Assembly: GCA_966211815.1 (NCBI GenBank)
Contig: CBIHOD010000013.1
Location: 1 to 64,000 of the forward strand
Length of the DNA stretch: 64,000 bases
From: JANPCX01 sp966211815
GTDB lineage: Bacteria > Pseudomonadota > Gammaproteobacteria > Burkholderiales > Burkholderiaceae_C
Direction of reading: 5' to 3'
Shown here: in pieces, positions 34,961-44,989 of the stretch
Position numbering within the stretch: the stretch's first letter is position 1
Layout of the letters: each line of letters begins with the position of its first letter
Notes under the pieces: generated by a model
What the model was told of the DNA's origin: nothing
Databases searched by the model: none
Seen by the model: only the letters and a program-made list of their open reading frames with translations
Translations under genes and position numbers: made by a program

Positions 34961-35935
34961 ATGCAACGGAGACACCTCACCACCGCGCTGCTCGGCTTGG
35001 CCGCGGCCACTTTCGCCACCGGCGCCTTCGCCCAGGCCTATCCCAGCAAACCCATCCGGCTGGTGGTGCCTTTCGCACCGGGCGGCACCACCGACATCAT
35101 CGCCCGCATCGTGGCCGAGAAGATGGGCGCCTCGCTGGGCCAGACCGTGGTGGTCGAGAACAAAGCGGGCGCGGGTGGAATCGTCGGGGCGATGGAAGTC
35201 GTCAAGTCGGCCCCGGACGGCTACACGCTGAGCGTGGCCACGGTGTCCACCACGGCGTCCAACCCCGCCATCAACCCGAAGACGCCCTATGACCCGCTGG
35301 TCGACTTCGTGCCCATCATCAACATCGCCGCCACGCCCAACGTGATCGCGGTGCACCCGTCGTTCCCTGCGAAGGACTACAAGTCCTTCGTCGAAGCGCT
35401 GCAGAAGAACCCGGGCAAGTACAGCTACGGCAGCTCCGGCACCGGCGGCATCGGGCACATGCAGATGGAGCTGTACAAAAGCATGTCCAAGACCTTCGTC
35501 ACCCACATCCCGTACCGCGGCGCGGGCCCGGCGCTGAACGACACGGTGGCGGGGCAGATCCCGATGATCTTCGACAACCTGCCGTCCGCACTGCCTTTCA
35601 TCAAGGACGGCCGCCTGGTGCCCATCGTGGTGGCCGCGCCGCAGCGCCTGGCCGTGCTGCCGAACGTGCCGACCTTCAAGGAAGTCGGCCTGGACCCGGT
35701 GAACCGCATGGCCTTCTACGGCGTGCTCGCGCCCAAGGGCACGCCGAAGGAGGTGGTGGACAAGGTGCACGCGGCCGTCAAGGCCGCGCTGGCCGACGCC
35801 AATGTCAAAAAACGCATCGAGGACACCGGTTCGATCATCATCGGCAACACGCCGGCCGAGTTCGAGAAGCAGATCAAGGACGAGCTGACCACCTACAAGA
35901 AGGTCGTCTACCTGCAGAAGCTCACGCTGGATTGA
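34961..35935 (+). CDS. Bug-family tripartite tricarboxylate transporter binding protein (TctC)
   Basis: 324 residues. A signal peptide ends at ATGAFAQA, and the mature protein opens with YPSKPIRLVVPFAPGGTTDIIARI, the hallmark of Bug proteins, followed by GYTL and YGSSGTGGIGHMQMELYK. Bug proteins bind carboxylates or other small ligands for TctAB-type transporters or signalling. They are hugely expanded in Bordetella, Cupriavidus and Comamonadaceae, usually without adjacent permeases, as here. Ligand unknown. A strong terminator follows directly. Confidence 0.9.
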   Translation: MQRRHLTTALLGLAAATFATGAFAQAYPSKPIRLVVPFAPGGTTDIIARIVAEKMGASLGQTVVVENKAGAGGIVGAMEVVKSAPDGYTLSVATVSTTASNPAINPKTPYDPLVDFVPIINIAATPNVIAVHPSFPAKDYKSFVEALQKNPGKYSYGSSGTGGIGHMQMELYKSMSKTFVTHIPYRGAGPALNDTVAGQIPMIFDNLPSALPFIKDGRLVPIVVAAPQRLAVLPNVPTFKEVGLDPVNRMAFYGVLAPKGTPKEVVDKVHAAVKAALADANVKKRIEDTGSIIIGNTPAEFEKQIKDELTTYKKVVYLQKLTLD

Positions 35936-35967
35936 CGCGGCCCGCCGGCGGGGCGAGCACAATCCAG

Positions 35968-35996
35968 GGGAGCCCGCCCGGGCTCCCTTTTCCTTT
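35968..35996 (+). terminator. Rho-independent terminator after the Bug gene
   Basis: An 8-bp stem GGGAGCCC/GGGCTCCC with loop GCCC is followed by TTTTCCTTT. It ends two bases before the MITE-like element begins. Confidence 0.85.
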
Positions 35997-35998
35997 AT

Positions 35999-36160
35999 GG
36001 CAACGCTGAACAAGTCCCTCGCAGCGCGCGGATCCTCGAGTTCGGGCGGTCTGCGTCGTTGCAAATGCTCGCGATACCTACGGGTATCGCTGCGCTTTGC
36101 GCCTTGCAGCCCATCCCGAATCGAGGCCCGCGCATCTGCGGGGACTTATTCAACGTCGCC
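35999..36160. mobile_element. MITE-like element with 21-bp terminal inverted repeats
   Basis: A 162-bp palindromic element with no coding capacity. The ends are imperfect inverted repeats, GGCAACGCTGAACAAGTCCC at the left and the matching GGGGACTTATTCAACGTCGCC-type end at the right (36140-36160). The arms continue inward (CGCAG..GCGCGG..CCTCGA..TTCGGG), so the whole unit can fold into a hairpin. TTA flanks both ends within one base and may be the target duplication. The core shares sequence with the element at 44639-44788. It lies between a terminator and xerD, eight bases before the xerD start. Confidence 0.7.
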
Positions 36161-36168
36161 TTAGCGAG

Positions 36169-37092
36169 ATGAACGAAGACAAACCCGGCGGGGAAGCCCT
36201 GCGCGCCAGCGAACGATCGATCGAAAGCTTCATCGGCAGCCTGTGGCTGGAGGACGGCCTGTCCGCCAACACCCAGGCCGCCTACCGGCGCGACCTGCGG
36301 CTGTTCGGCGCCTGGCTGGCCCAAGCGCAGGCGCGCAGCCTCGACGAAGCCACCGCGTCCGACCTGCAGGCCTATGCCTTGAGCCGGCATGCGCAGAGCA
36401 AAACCAGCAGCGCCAACCGCCGGTTGACGGTGTTCAAGCGCTATTTCCGCTGGGCGCTGCGCGAGCGGCTGGTGCAGGCCGACCCCACGCTCAGGCTGCT
36501 GATGGCCAAGCCGGCGCAGCGCTTGCCCAGGACGCTGAGCGAAGCGCAGGTCGAAGCCTTGCTTGCGGCGCCCGACACCGGCGCGCCGCTGGGCCTGCGC
36601 GACCGGGCGATGCTGGAACTGATGTACGCCAGCGGCCTGCGCGTCAGCGAGCTGGTCGGCCTGAAGACCGTGCACCTCAGCCTCAGCGACGGCGCCTTGC
36701 GCGTCACCGGCAAAGGCGCCAAGGAGCGGCTGCTGCCTTTCGGCGAGGAAGCCCACGGCTGGCTGGCCCGCTACCTCGCCGAGGCGCGGGCGGCCATCCT
36801 GAACGGCCAGTCGAGCGACGCCCTGTTCGTGACGTCGCGCGGCGGCCCCATGACCCGGCAGATGTTCTGGAAGCTCATCAAAGCGCACGCGCTGGGCGCC
36901 GGCATCGCGGTGCCGCTGTCGCCCCACACCCTGCGGCATGCCTTCGCCACCCATTTGCTCAACCACGGCGCCGACCTGCGCGCCGTGCAGATGCTGCTCG
37001 GCCACGCCGACATCTCCACCACCACCATCTACACCCACGTCGCGCGCGAGCGCCTGAAAACGCTGCACGCGGCCCACCATCCCCGGGGCTGA
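36169..37092 (+). CDS. xerD: tyrosine recombinase XerD
   Basis: 307 residues. It resolves chromosome dimers at dif with XerC and FtsK. An N-terminal SAM-like domain (SIESFIGSLWLEDGLSANTQ) is followed by the catalytic domain with the conserved Arg in ASGLRVSEL, Lys in GKGAKERLLP, H-x-x-R in HTLRHAFATH, LGHADISTTTIYTHV with the second His and the Tyr nucleophile. Size and motifs match XerD rather than a phage integrase. The ATG at 36169 has only a weak GCGAG upstream, and the MITE end lies eight bases away, so the element may have replaced the native leader. Confidence 0.9.
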   Translation: MNEDKPGGEALRASERSIESFIGSLWLEDGLSANTQAAYRRDLRLFGAWLAQAQARSLDEATASDLQAYALSRHAQSKTSSANRRLTVFKRYFRWALRERLVQADPTLRLLMAKPAQRLPRTLSEAQVEALLAAPDTGAPLGLRDRAMLELMYASGLRVSELVGLKTVHLSLSDGALRVTGKGAKERLLPFGEEAHGWLARYLAEARAAILNGQSSDALFVTSRGGPMTRQMFWKLIKAHALGAGIAVPLSPHTLRHAFATHLLNHGADLRAVQMLLGHADISTTTIYTHVARERLKTLHAAHHPRG

Positions 37093-37232
37093 CAGGCGCC
37101 GCAAGCGTGAAAAACGCGGCGACCGGACCACAGGTTTTCCCGCTGTCGGTTTTCCACAATTGCGGCGCCACCGGGCGCATCACAAACTCGGGGCATTAAA
37201 GCGGCGACCCCAACGCCCGCAAGGAGACACCG

Positions 37233-38411
37233 ATGAAACAGCCGCAGCAACCGCCGCAGCCCGGGCGCGCCCCTGTCCCTTCTTTCTCGGGCTCCAGACC
37301 CGCCGCATGGCGCCTCTGGCTGCTGGCGGCGCTCATGGCCGGCGCGGCGCCGTTGGCGCGGTCGCAGCTGCTGATCGGCCAAACCACCGCGCTGACCGGC
37401 CCCGCCTCCACAGGCGCCACCGAGAACACCCAGGGCGCCCAGGTCTATTTCAAACACATCAACAGCCGCGGCGGCATCAACGGGCAGAAGGTCGAGTTGG
37501 TCTCCCTGGACGACAAATTCGACGCCAAGCTCGCCGCCGAGAACGCGGCCAAGCTCATCACCGAGCACCGCGTGCTGGCGCTGTTCATGAACCGGGGCAC
37601 CCCGCACACCCAGGCCATCATGCCGCTGCTGGGCCAGCACAAGATCCCGCTGATCGCGCCGTCCACCGGCGCCATGGTCCTGCACAAGCCGGTGCACCCC
37701 TGGATCTTCAATGTCCGGGCCAGCTACCAGCGCGAAGCCGAGAAGGCGATCACCCACCTGGCGACGATCGGCATGTCCCGCATCGGCGTGGTGCACGTCG
37801 ACGATTCCTTCGGTGCCGACGTGACCGAAGGCGCCAACAAGGGGTTCGAGAAGGCGCAGATCAAGCCGGCCTTCGTTGAGAAGTTCGACCGCACCAAGCC
37901 GGATTTCTCGGCCATCGCCGCGCTGCCGTCGAAGCACCAGGCCCAGGCCGTTCTCTTCATCGGCAGCGCCGCCGCGGTGGCCGAAGGCACCAAGGTGATC
38001 CGTGCCAATGGTTCGCGGGCGCAGATCGTCACGGTGTCCAACAACGCCTCCAGCGGCTTCATCAAGCTGATGGGCGAGCACGCCCGCGGCACCATCGTGT
38101 CGCAGGTGTTCCCCTTCGAGCGCTCCATCGCCACGCCGATGGTCAAAGAGGCGATGGAACTCGCCGCGGCCCAGGGTTACAAGGAAGTGACGCCCGCGAT
38201 GCTGGAGGGCTACGCCGGCGCGAAAGTCGTGGTGGAGGCGCTGCGCCGCGCCGGGCCGAACCCGACGCGCCTGGGCCTGCAGCAGGCCCTGAACGGCATG
38301 GGCAAGGTGGACATCGGCGGCCTGGAGGTCAGCTACAGCGAAACCGACCACACCGGGCTGGACTTCGCCGACCTGTCCATCATCGGCGCGGGGGACAAGT
38401 TCGTGCGTTGA
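37233..38411 (+). CDS. ABC transporter substrate-binding protein (type I)
   Basis: 392 residues. A long Pro-rich N-terminus leads into a signal peptide (LWLLAALMAGAAPLARS). The mature part has IGQTTALTGPASTGATENTQGAQVYFKHINSRGGINGQKVELVSLDDKF, typical of branched-chain amino acid/aromatic-acid binding proteins, and a C-terminal IGGLEVSYSETDHTGLDFADLSII. AAGGAG precedes the ATG at a good distance. No transporter genes are adjacent. Similar in plan to the binding proteins at 10129 and 28399 but not a recent duplicate. Ligand unknown. Confidence 0.85.
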   Translation: MKQPQQPPQPGRAPVPSFSGSRPAAWRLWLLAALMAGAAPLARSQLLIGQTTALTGPASTGATENTQGAQVYFKHINSRGGINGQKVELVSLDDKFDAKLAAENAAKLITEHRVLALFMNRGTPHTQAIMPLLGQHKIPLIAPSTGAMVLHKPVHPWIFNVRASYQREAEKAITHLATIGMSRIGVVHVDDSFGADVTEGANKGFEKAQIKPAFVEKFDRTKPDFSAIAALPSKHQAQAVLFIGSAAAVAEGTKVIRANGSRAQIVTVSNNASSGFIKLMGEHARGTIVSQVFPFERSIATPMVKEAMELAAAQGYKEVTPAMLEGYAGAKVVVEALRRAGPNPTRLGLQQALNGMGKVDIGGLEVSYSETDHTGLDFADLSIIGAGDKFVR

Positions 38412-38430
38412 GGGCGTCGTTGCCGCTCGG

Positions 38431-38659
38431 GCTTCGACAAGCCTGTCCTGGGCCTGTCGAAGGGCTCCGCCTGAGCGGAAAGCGGCAGGACGCGCTGGCT
38501 TCGACAGGCTCAGCCCGAACGGGCTGGGATGGGTCTCCACCCATGCCGATTCAGGCAACCACCTCCGTTCGGGCTCAGCCCTTCGACAGGCTCAGGACAG
38601 GCCTGTCGAAGCCAGCGCATGCCACGGCCGTCTGTTCGCCCTGAGCCGGTCGAAGGCCC
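38431..38659. repeat. cluster of TTCGACAGGCTCAG palindromic repeats
   Basis: At least four units of the dispersed palindrome lie in 230 bases: 38431-38467, 38498-38524, 38567-38613 and 38633-38659. Each carries TTCGACAGGCTCAG, CCTGTCGAAG or close variants in either orientation, so several hairpins can form. The block sits between the convergent ends of the binding-protein gene and fumarase and may act as a terminator or mRNA stabiliser. The same unit frames the tandem repeats at 31538-31686. It is a REP-like family; origin unknown to me. Confidence 0.8.
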
Positions 38660-38696
38660 GGGGCGATCCTGCCAATCGAAGCGCCCGGGCCTCGGA

Positions 38697-40223
38697 TCAC
38701 CCCACCGCCACTGGGATCTTCCCGATCTTCGCCTGCCATTCCTTCGGCCCGGTCTCGTGCACCGAAGTGCCTTCGGAGTCGACCGCCACCGTCACCGGCA
38801 TGTCGGCGATCTCGAATTCGTAGATGGCTTCCATGCCCAGGTCGGCGAAGCCCACCACCTCGGCCTTCTTGATGGCCTTAGAGACCAGGTAGGCCGCGCC
38901 ACCGACAGCCATCAAGTAGGCGCTCTTGTGCTTCTTGATGGCGGCGATGCCGGCCGGGCCGCGCTCGGCCTTGCCGACCATGCCGATCAGGCCGGTCTGC
39001 GCCAGCATCATCTCGGTGAACTTGTCCATGCGGGTGGCGGTCGTGGGGCCGGCCGGGCCGACGACCTCGTCACGCACCGGGTCGACCGGGCCGACGTAGT
39101 AGATGACGCGGTTGGTGAAGTCCACCGGCAACTTCTCGCCCTTGGCCAGCATGTCCTGGATGCGCTTGTGCGCGGCGTCGCGGCCGGTGAGCATCTTGCC
39201 GGACAGCAGCAGCGTGTCGCCCGGCTTCCAGCTGGCGACCTGCTCGCGGGTCAAGGTGTTCAGGTCGACTTTCTTGGACTTGTTGTAGTCGGGCGCCCAC
39301 TGCACGTCGGGCCACAGGTCGAGCGATGGCGGCTCCATGTAGGCGGGGCCGGAACCGTCGAGCACGAAATGGGCGTGGCGCGTGGCGGCGCAGTTCGGGA
39401 TCATGGCCACCGGCTTGCTGGCCGCATGGGTGGGGTAGGTGGCGATCTTCACGTCCAGCACGGTGGTGAGGCCGCCCAGGCCCTGGGCGCCGATGCCCAG
39501 GGCGTTGACCTTGTCGCACAGCTCGATGCGCAGCTCCTCCAGCTTGTCCTTCGGGCCGCGGGCCTTGAGCTCGGCCATGTCGATCGGGTCCATCAGCGAT
39601 TCCTTGGCCATCAGCATCGCCTTCTCGGCGGTGCCGCCGATGCCGATGCCCAGCATGCCGGGCGGGCACCAGCCGGCGCCCATCGTGGGCACCGTCTTCA
39701 TGACCCAGTCGACCAGGCTGTCGCTCGGGTTGAGCATCACGAACTTGGACTTGTTCTCGCTGCCGCCGCCTTTGGCGGCGACCTGCACGTCCACCGTGCC
39801 GCCCGGCACCACGCTCATGTGCACGACGGCGGGCGTGTTGTCCTTGGTGTTCTTGCGCTCGAAATGCGGGTCGGCCACGATGCTGGCGCGCAGTTTGTTC
39901 TCGACGTCGCCGTAGCCGCGGCGCACGCCTTCGTTGATGGCGTCCTCGATGCTGCCGGTGAAGCCTTCCCAGCGCACGTCCATGCCGATCTTCAGGAAGA
40001 CGTTGACGATGCCGGTGTCCTGGCAGATCGGCCGGCGGCCCTCGGCGCACATCTTGGAGTTGGTGAGGATCTGCGCGATCGCGTCCTTCGCGGCGGGGCT
40101 CTGCTCCAGCGTGTAGGCCTTGGCCAGGTGGGCGATGTAATCGGCCGGGTGGTAGTAGCTGATGTACTGCAGCGCGGCGGCGATGCTGTCGATGAGGTCT
40201 TGCTGGCGGATCGTGGTGGTCAT
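38697..40223 (-). CDS. class I fumarate hydratase (iron-sulfur type)
   Basis: 508 residues. It converts fumarate to malate in the TCA cycle. Recognised as the two-domain class I enzyme: an N-terminal alpha domain with the cluster cysteines in RPICQDTGIVNVF, GWCPPGMLGIGIGG and NCAATRH, and a C-terminal beta domain with VDPVRDEVVGPAGPTTATRMDKF and the closing VAVDSEGTSVHETGPKEW. The [4Fe-4S] cluster makes it oxygen sensitive; many bacteria pair it with a class II FumC, not seen here. The ATG at 40223 is the family start. No operon partners; the downstream side is the palindrome cluster. Confidence 0.95.
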   Translation of the reverse strand: MTTTIRQQDLIDSIAAALQYISYYHPADYIAHLAKAYTLEQSPAAKDAIAQILTNSKMCAEGRRPICQDTGIVNVFLKIGMDVRWEGFTGSIEDAINEGVRRGYGDVENKLRASIVADPHFERKNTKDNTPAVVHMSVVPGGTVDVQVAAKGGGSENKSKFVMLNPSDSLVDWVMKTVPTMGAGWCPPGMLGIGIGGTAEKAMLMAKESLMDPIDMAELKARGPKDKLEELRIELCDKVNALGIGAQGLGGLTTVLDVKIATYPTHAASKPVAMIPNCAATRHAHFVLDGSGPAYMEPPSLDLWPDVQWAPDYNKSKKVDLNTLTREQVASWKPGDTLLLSGKMLTGRDAAHKRIQDMLAKGEKLPVDFTNRVIYYVGPVDPVRDEVVGPAGPTTATRMDKFTEMMLAQTGLIGMVGKAERGPAGIAAIKKHKSAYLMAVGGAAYLVSKAIKKAEVVGFADLGMEAIYEFEIADMPVTVAVDSEGTSVHETGPKEWQAKIGKIPVAVG

Positions 40224-40527
40224 GGCTGTTCCAGGAGTGGCTGGCTGGCGTCGTGCGTAAAAAAAGCGGTTCCCGGGAGGGGCCGCGTCACCCGAAATTT
40301 TATCCGGCTTGCCGGGGCGCCCGTGACGGCGGTCGCGGCCCCGGGGCGGCCTTTTTCACGCGTGGCCCGTGGCCGCCGCGCGCCGGCCTGGGTTAAGGTT
40401 GGCCTGCGGCAAGCGGCCCACCGCGGGCGCCGAGGAACTTGCGGGCGGGCTGTCGGTCGCACAGGGGGAGGGCTGCCTCCGCGGCAGTCCTTTCCGACCC
40501 TTCTCTATCTTTCTTCCGGGGAAACCG
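40224..40527. other. divergent intergenic region between fumarase and HPF-like genes
   Basis: 304 bases that must hold both promoters. A short AT-rich patch (about 40258-40310) lies near the fumarase start. I could not fix a promoter and saw no riboswitch or small RNA structure. The HPF-like gene's frame is open through much of it but lacks a start with ribosome binding site before 40528. Confidence 0.5.
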
Positions 40528-40884
40528 ATGCAAATCCAACTCCACACCGACCACCACATCCACGGCGACGAATCACTGGCGAAGTGGGTGGACCAGGAGC
40601 TGAAAGACAAGCTGTCCCACCACCGCGACCACGTCAACCGCGTGGAAGTGCACCTGAGCGACGTCAACGCCAGCCGCAGCGGCGACGCCGACCGGCGCTG
40701 CACGCTGGAAGCGCGTCTGCCGGGCCGCCAGCCGGTGGCCGTCAGCCACGACGCCCACAAGGTGGCCGACGCCATCCGCGGCGCCACCGAGAAGCTGCAG
40801 CACGCGCTGGAGCACCTGATCGGCAGGGAGCGGGACGTGCGCCGGCAGGGTTCGATCCGGGACGTCGCGACCGGGGAAGACTGA
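40528..40884 (+). CDS. HPF/RaiA-family ribosome-associated protein
   Basis: 118 residues with the beta-alpha-beta-beta-beta-alpha plan of hibernation-promoting factors: MQIQLHTDHHIHGDESLAKWVDQEL, VNRVEVHLSDVN, CTLEARLPGRQPVAVSHDAHKVADAIRGATEKLQHALE. It differs from the canonical rpoN-linked HPF, which usually starts MNLTISGHHL, and ends in a charged tail (RERDVRRQGSIRDV). It may silence ribosomes under stress, or be a diverged member with another RNA role. GGGGAA precedes the ATG by six bases. Transcription ends at a strong bidirectional terminator ten bases after the stop. Confidence 0.8.
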   Translation: MQIQLHTDHHIHGDESLAKWVDQELKDKLSHHRDHVNRVEVHLSDVNASRSGDADRRCTLEARLPGRQPVAVSHDAHKVADAIRGATEKLQHALEHLIGRERDVRRQGSIRDVATGED

Positions 40885-40893
40885 AAAAAAGAA

Positions 40894-40920
40894 AAAGCGC
40901 ACCGGTCCACGGTGCGCTTT
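40894..40920. terminator. bidirectional Rho-independent terminator
   Basis: A 10-bp stem AAAGCGCACC/GGTGCGCTTT with a 7-base loop, with an A-run before it and Ts inside the stem end. It serves both the HPF-like gene and the convergent YqhA-family gene. Confidence 0.9.
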
Positions 40921-40939
40921 CGCGCCGGTTCCCGGGCGG

Positions 40940-41548
40940 TCAGTGCGTGGCCTTGGCGCCCGGGTTCATCAGCTTGTCGGTGTAGGCGATGGCCAGCGCC
41001 GAAAGCAGGAAAGTGATGTGGATCAAGGTCTGCCACAGCAGCACCTTGTCGGTGTAGTTGGCGGCGTTGATGAAGGTCTTCAGCAGGTGGATCGAGCTGA
41101 TGCCGATGATGGCGGTGGCCAGCTTGACCTTCAGCACCGAGGCGTTCACGTGGCTCAGCCATTCGGGCTGGTCGGGGTGGTCCTCCAGCCCCAGCCGCGA
41201 GACGAAGGTCTCGTAGCCGCCGACGATCACCATGATCAGCAGGTTGCTGATCATCACCACGTCGATCAGCGCCAGGACCACCAGCATGATGATGGTCTCG
41301 TTCAGCGCCGTGATCGGCACCTCGTTCTTGTAGCCGATGCTGGCCACCAGCTTGTTCAGCGCGACTTCGCTACCGAAGGCGGCTTCGATCAGGTGGACGA
41401 GCTCGACCCAGAAATGGAACACATAGACGACCTGCGCCAGGATCAGCCCGAGGTACAGCGGCAGCTGGAGCCAGCGGCTCATGAAGATGAAGCGCGGCAA
41501 CGGGCTCATGTTGCCGCCTTGGCCGATCGGATTGTTGGGGTTCGCCAT
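40940..41548 (-). CDS. YqhA/UPF0114-family inner-membrane protein
   Basis: 202 residues. Four hydrophobic segments with the family pattern: FIFMSRWLQLPLYLGLILAQVVYV, DVVMISNLLIMVIVGGYETFVSRL, then HPDQPEWLSHVNASVLKVKLATAIIGISSIHLLKTF and the final helix. The family (TIGR00645) has no settled biochemical function. The ATG at 41548 was chosen over upstream in-frame starts because MANPNNPIG leads directly into the first helix. It is divergent from acs with a 204-base gap. Confidence 0.85.
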   Translation of the reverse strand: MANPNNPIGQGGNMSPLPRFIFMSRWLQLPLYLGLILAQVVYVFHFWVELVHLIEAAFGSEVALNKLVASIGYKNEVPITALNETIIMLVVLALIDVVMISNLLIMVIVGGYETFVSRLGLEDHPDQPEWLSHVNASVLKVKLATAIIGISSIHLLKTFINAANYTDKVLLWQTLIHITFLLSALAIAYTDKLMNPGAKATH

Positions 41549-41752
41549 CTGCAAGTCGGAATTTCGCGAAAAGGACGGATTGTAGGAGTGCAGGGCGGTG
41601 CAGAATCTTCGCGGCGGGGCCATTCACCCGGCCGGAGTAAGACTTTGGTAAGAGCCAGCCTCTAAGGTGTGGCCCGCTATAAAACAAAAGCATGACCGCG
41701 GGCCGGCGCGAAGACCGGGACCGCGCGCCCGTCACATCCCCTGGAGACAAGC

Positions 41753-43700
<1,948 letters not shown>

Positions 43701-43723
<23 letters not shown>

Positions 43724-44042
43724 TCCAGGAGCCCCCCGTGCAGGGGGCGCGGCGCGAAGCGACGCTGGACGGGTTCGGGGAACACTCACGTCGCGCAGCG
43801 ACGTGACGTGCTCACCAGAACCCCACGATGCTCGATCAATTAGGCGAAGCCTTTTGATCCAGGAGTCCCCCGTGCAGGGGGCGCGGCGCGAAGCGACGCT
43901 GGACGGGTTCGGGGAACACTCACGTCGCGCAGCGACGTGACGTGCTCACCAAAACCCCGCGATGCTCGGTCAATTAGGCGAAGCCTTTTGATCCAGGAGC
44001 CCCCGTGCAGGGGGCGCGGCGCGAAGCGACGCTGGACGGGAT
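43701..44042 (+). repeat. 134-bp tandem repeat, 2.5 copies, starting in the acs 3' end
   Basis: Copies begin at 43701, 43835 and 43969, a period of exactly 134 bases; the third is cut off near 44042. The unit includes the last codons of acs and its stop, then two hairpins. In copy 1 these are GCCCCC/GGGGGC at 43731-43748 and a perfect 8-bp CACGTCGC/GCGACGTG with a 3-base loop at 43787-43805. Copies differ by only a few bases, so the amplification is recent or maintained by gene conversion. The extra copies have no start codon of their own and are not genes. Confidence 0.9.
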
Positions 44043-44219
44043 TGGGAGCGCTCATCTCGCGCGTCTCCCGCTACCGCCCGCCTGCCCGCCTGCAAAAAGA
44101 CGTCTTGTCAGCGCAGGCAATTTCGACCTGCGCAGTCGGGACGGGAAGCAAGTTTTGCGGGCAATGCATTCCGGTCCGCGGCCGCTGTGCAGCCACAGCC
44201 CCGACAGAGAACGCCTCTT

Positions 44220-44492
44220 TCAGGCTCCCCGGAAGAAGTCGGGCAAGCCGGGAGCGGGCTGGCCGGATGCCTGCGTCTTCTGTGCCGGGAACCAGGGCAC
44301 GTCGGTTCCGCCTGCCGTCGAGGCGATGCCTGGCGAGGAATCCCGCAGTCCTTCCCCCGGATTGAGCGAGGAGGACGGCGCATCCGCGCCGTCACTCGGC
44401 GCCGGTGAGCTGGCGGGTTTTTTTTTCTTCAAGACCAGATGGGTCATCAACCCGGCGGCGAGCAGGGTCAGGACAGTGGCTGTGCGTGGCAT
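44220..44492 (-). CDS. small membrane-anchored protein, unknown
   Basis: A 90-residue ORF with AAAGGA eight bases upstream of the ATG at 44492. It opens with a short hydrophobic segment (TATVLTLLAAGLMTHLVL) followed directly by KKKK, the layout of an N-terminal membrane anchor with a cytoplasmic positive patch. The rest is Ser/Pro/Gly/Asp-rich and probably disordered. No family recognised. It lies between the acs repeat block and the second MITE-like element. Good start signals and anchor make it a plausible gene. Confidence 0.5.
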   Translation of the reverse strand: MPRTATVLTLLAAGLMTHLVLKKKKPASSPAPSDGADAPSSSLNPGEGLRDSSPGIASTAGGTDVPWFPAQKTQASGQPAPGLPDFFRGA

Positions 44493-44638
44493 GAGAGAGT
44501 CCTTTCAAAAAGTAGCGCCCGGCGCCCGACCGGAATCCCGCCGGCGGCGCTTTGGAATCGGAGGCGAGGGCGGCGCGCTGGGCTTGCGCGCATTGTGGGA
44601 ACGGCCCCCTCAGCCTTGGCAATTCAGGGGCCTGGTGC

Positions 44639-44788
44639 GGTGTCCCGTGAATAACGGCCAATGGAATCGTTTCTAGCAAGCCAGGGCTGCGTTGCAATTC
44701 CTCGCGTACCCCTGGCATCGCTGCGGTTTGCGCCTTGCCCTGGCTTGCAATCCATCGATTCCGTTTTTGTCAGTTATTTCGGGACACC
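44639..44788. mobile_element. second MITE-like element, core shared with the one at 35999
   Basis: A 150-bp palindromic unit without coding capacity. The ends are inverted: GGTGTCCCG-N2-AATAAC at the left and GTTATTTCGGGACACC at the right. ATGGAATCG and CGATTCCG arms lie further in. The centre (about 44685-44735) matches the centre of the 35999-36160 element over GTTGCAA, CTCGCG, ATCGCTGCG and TTTGCGCCTTGC, although the terminal repeats differ. It lies in the gap upstream of pabB-pabC. Confidence 0.65.
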
Positions 44789-44989
44789 ACACGAGCTCCC
44801 TGAAGCAGGCACGCTGCGAGGCTTCGATGCCGCCAGACCCATGTGCATGAACTGACCGGCGCTACCATTTCATTTTCGACGTCGCCTTCAGCCGGGACAA
44901 ACGGCCGTGGCGCTTCCTCGGGCGCGCATCGACCACCATGCTCAGCCGCCGGTGGCGGGCGCCGCTTGATGTCCTGGCCCCGACCGCTC

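Noticed and set aside
36169..37092. XerD as a phage or island integrase
   Set aside because: Length and motifs match housekeeping XerD, and no mobile-element genes surround it.
43737..44100. Short frames inside the acs 3' repeats
   Set aside because: They arise from the 134-bp repeat and have no start signals.
44005..44676. Plus-strand frame of 223 codons across the small anchored-protein gene
   Set aside because: It begins inside the third repeat copy and runs into the MITE; composition is non-coding.
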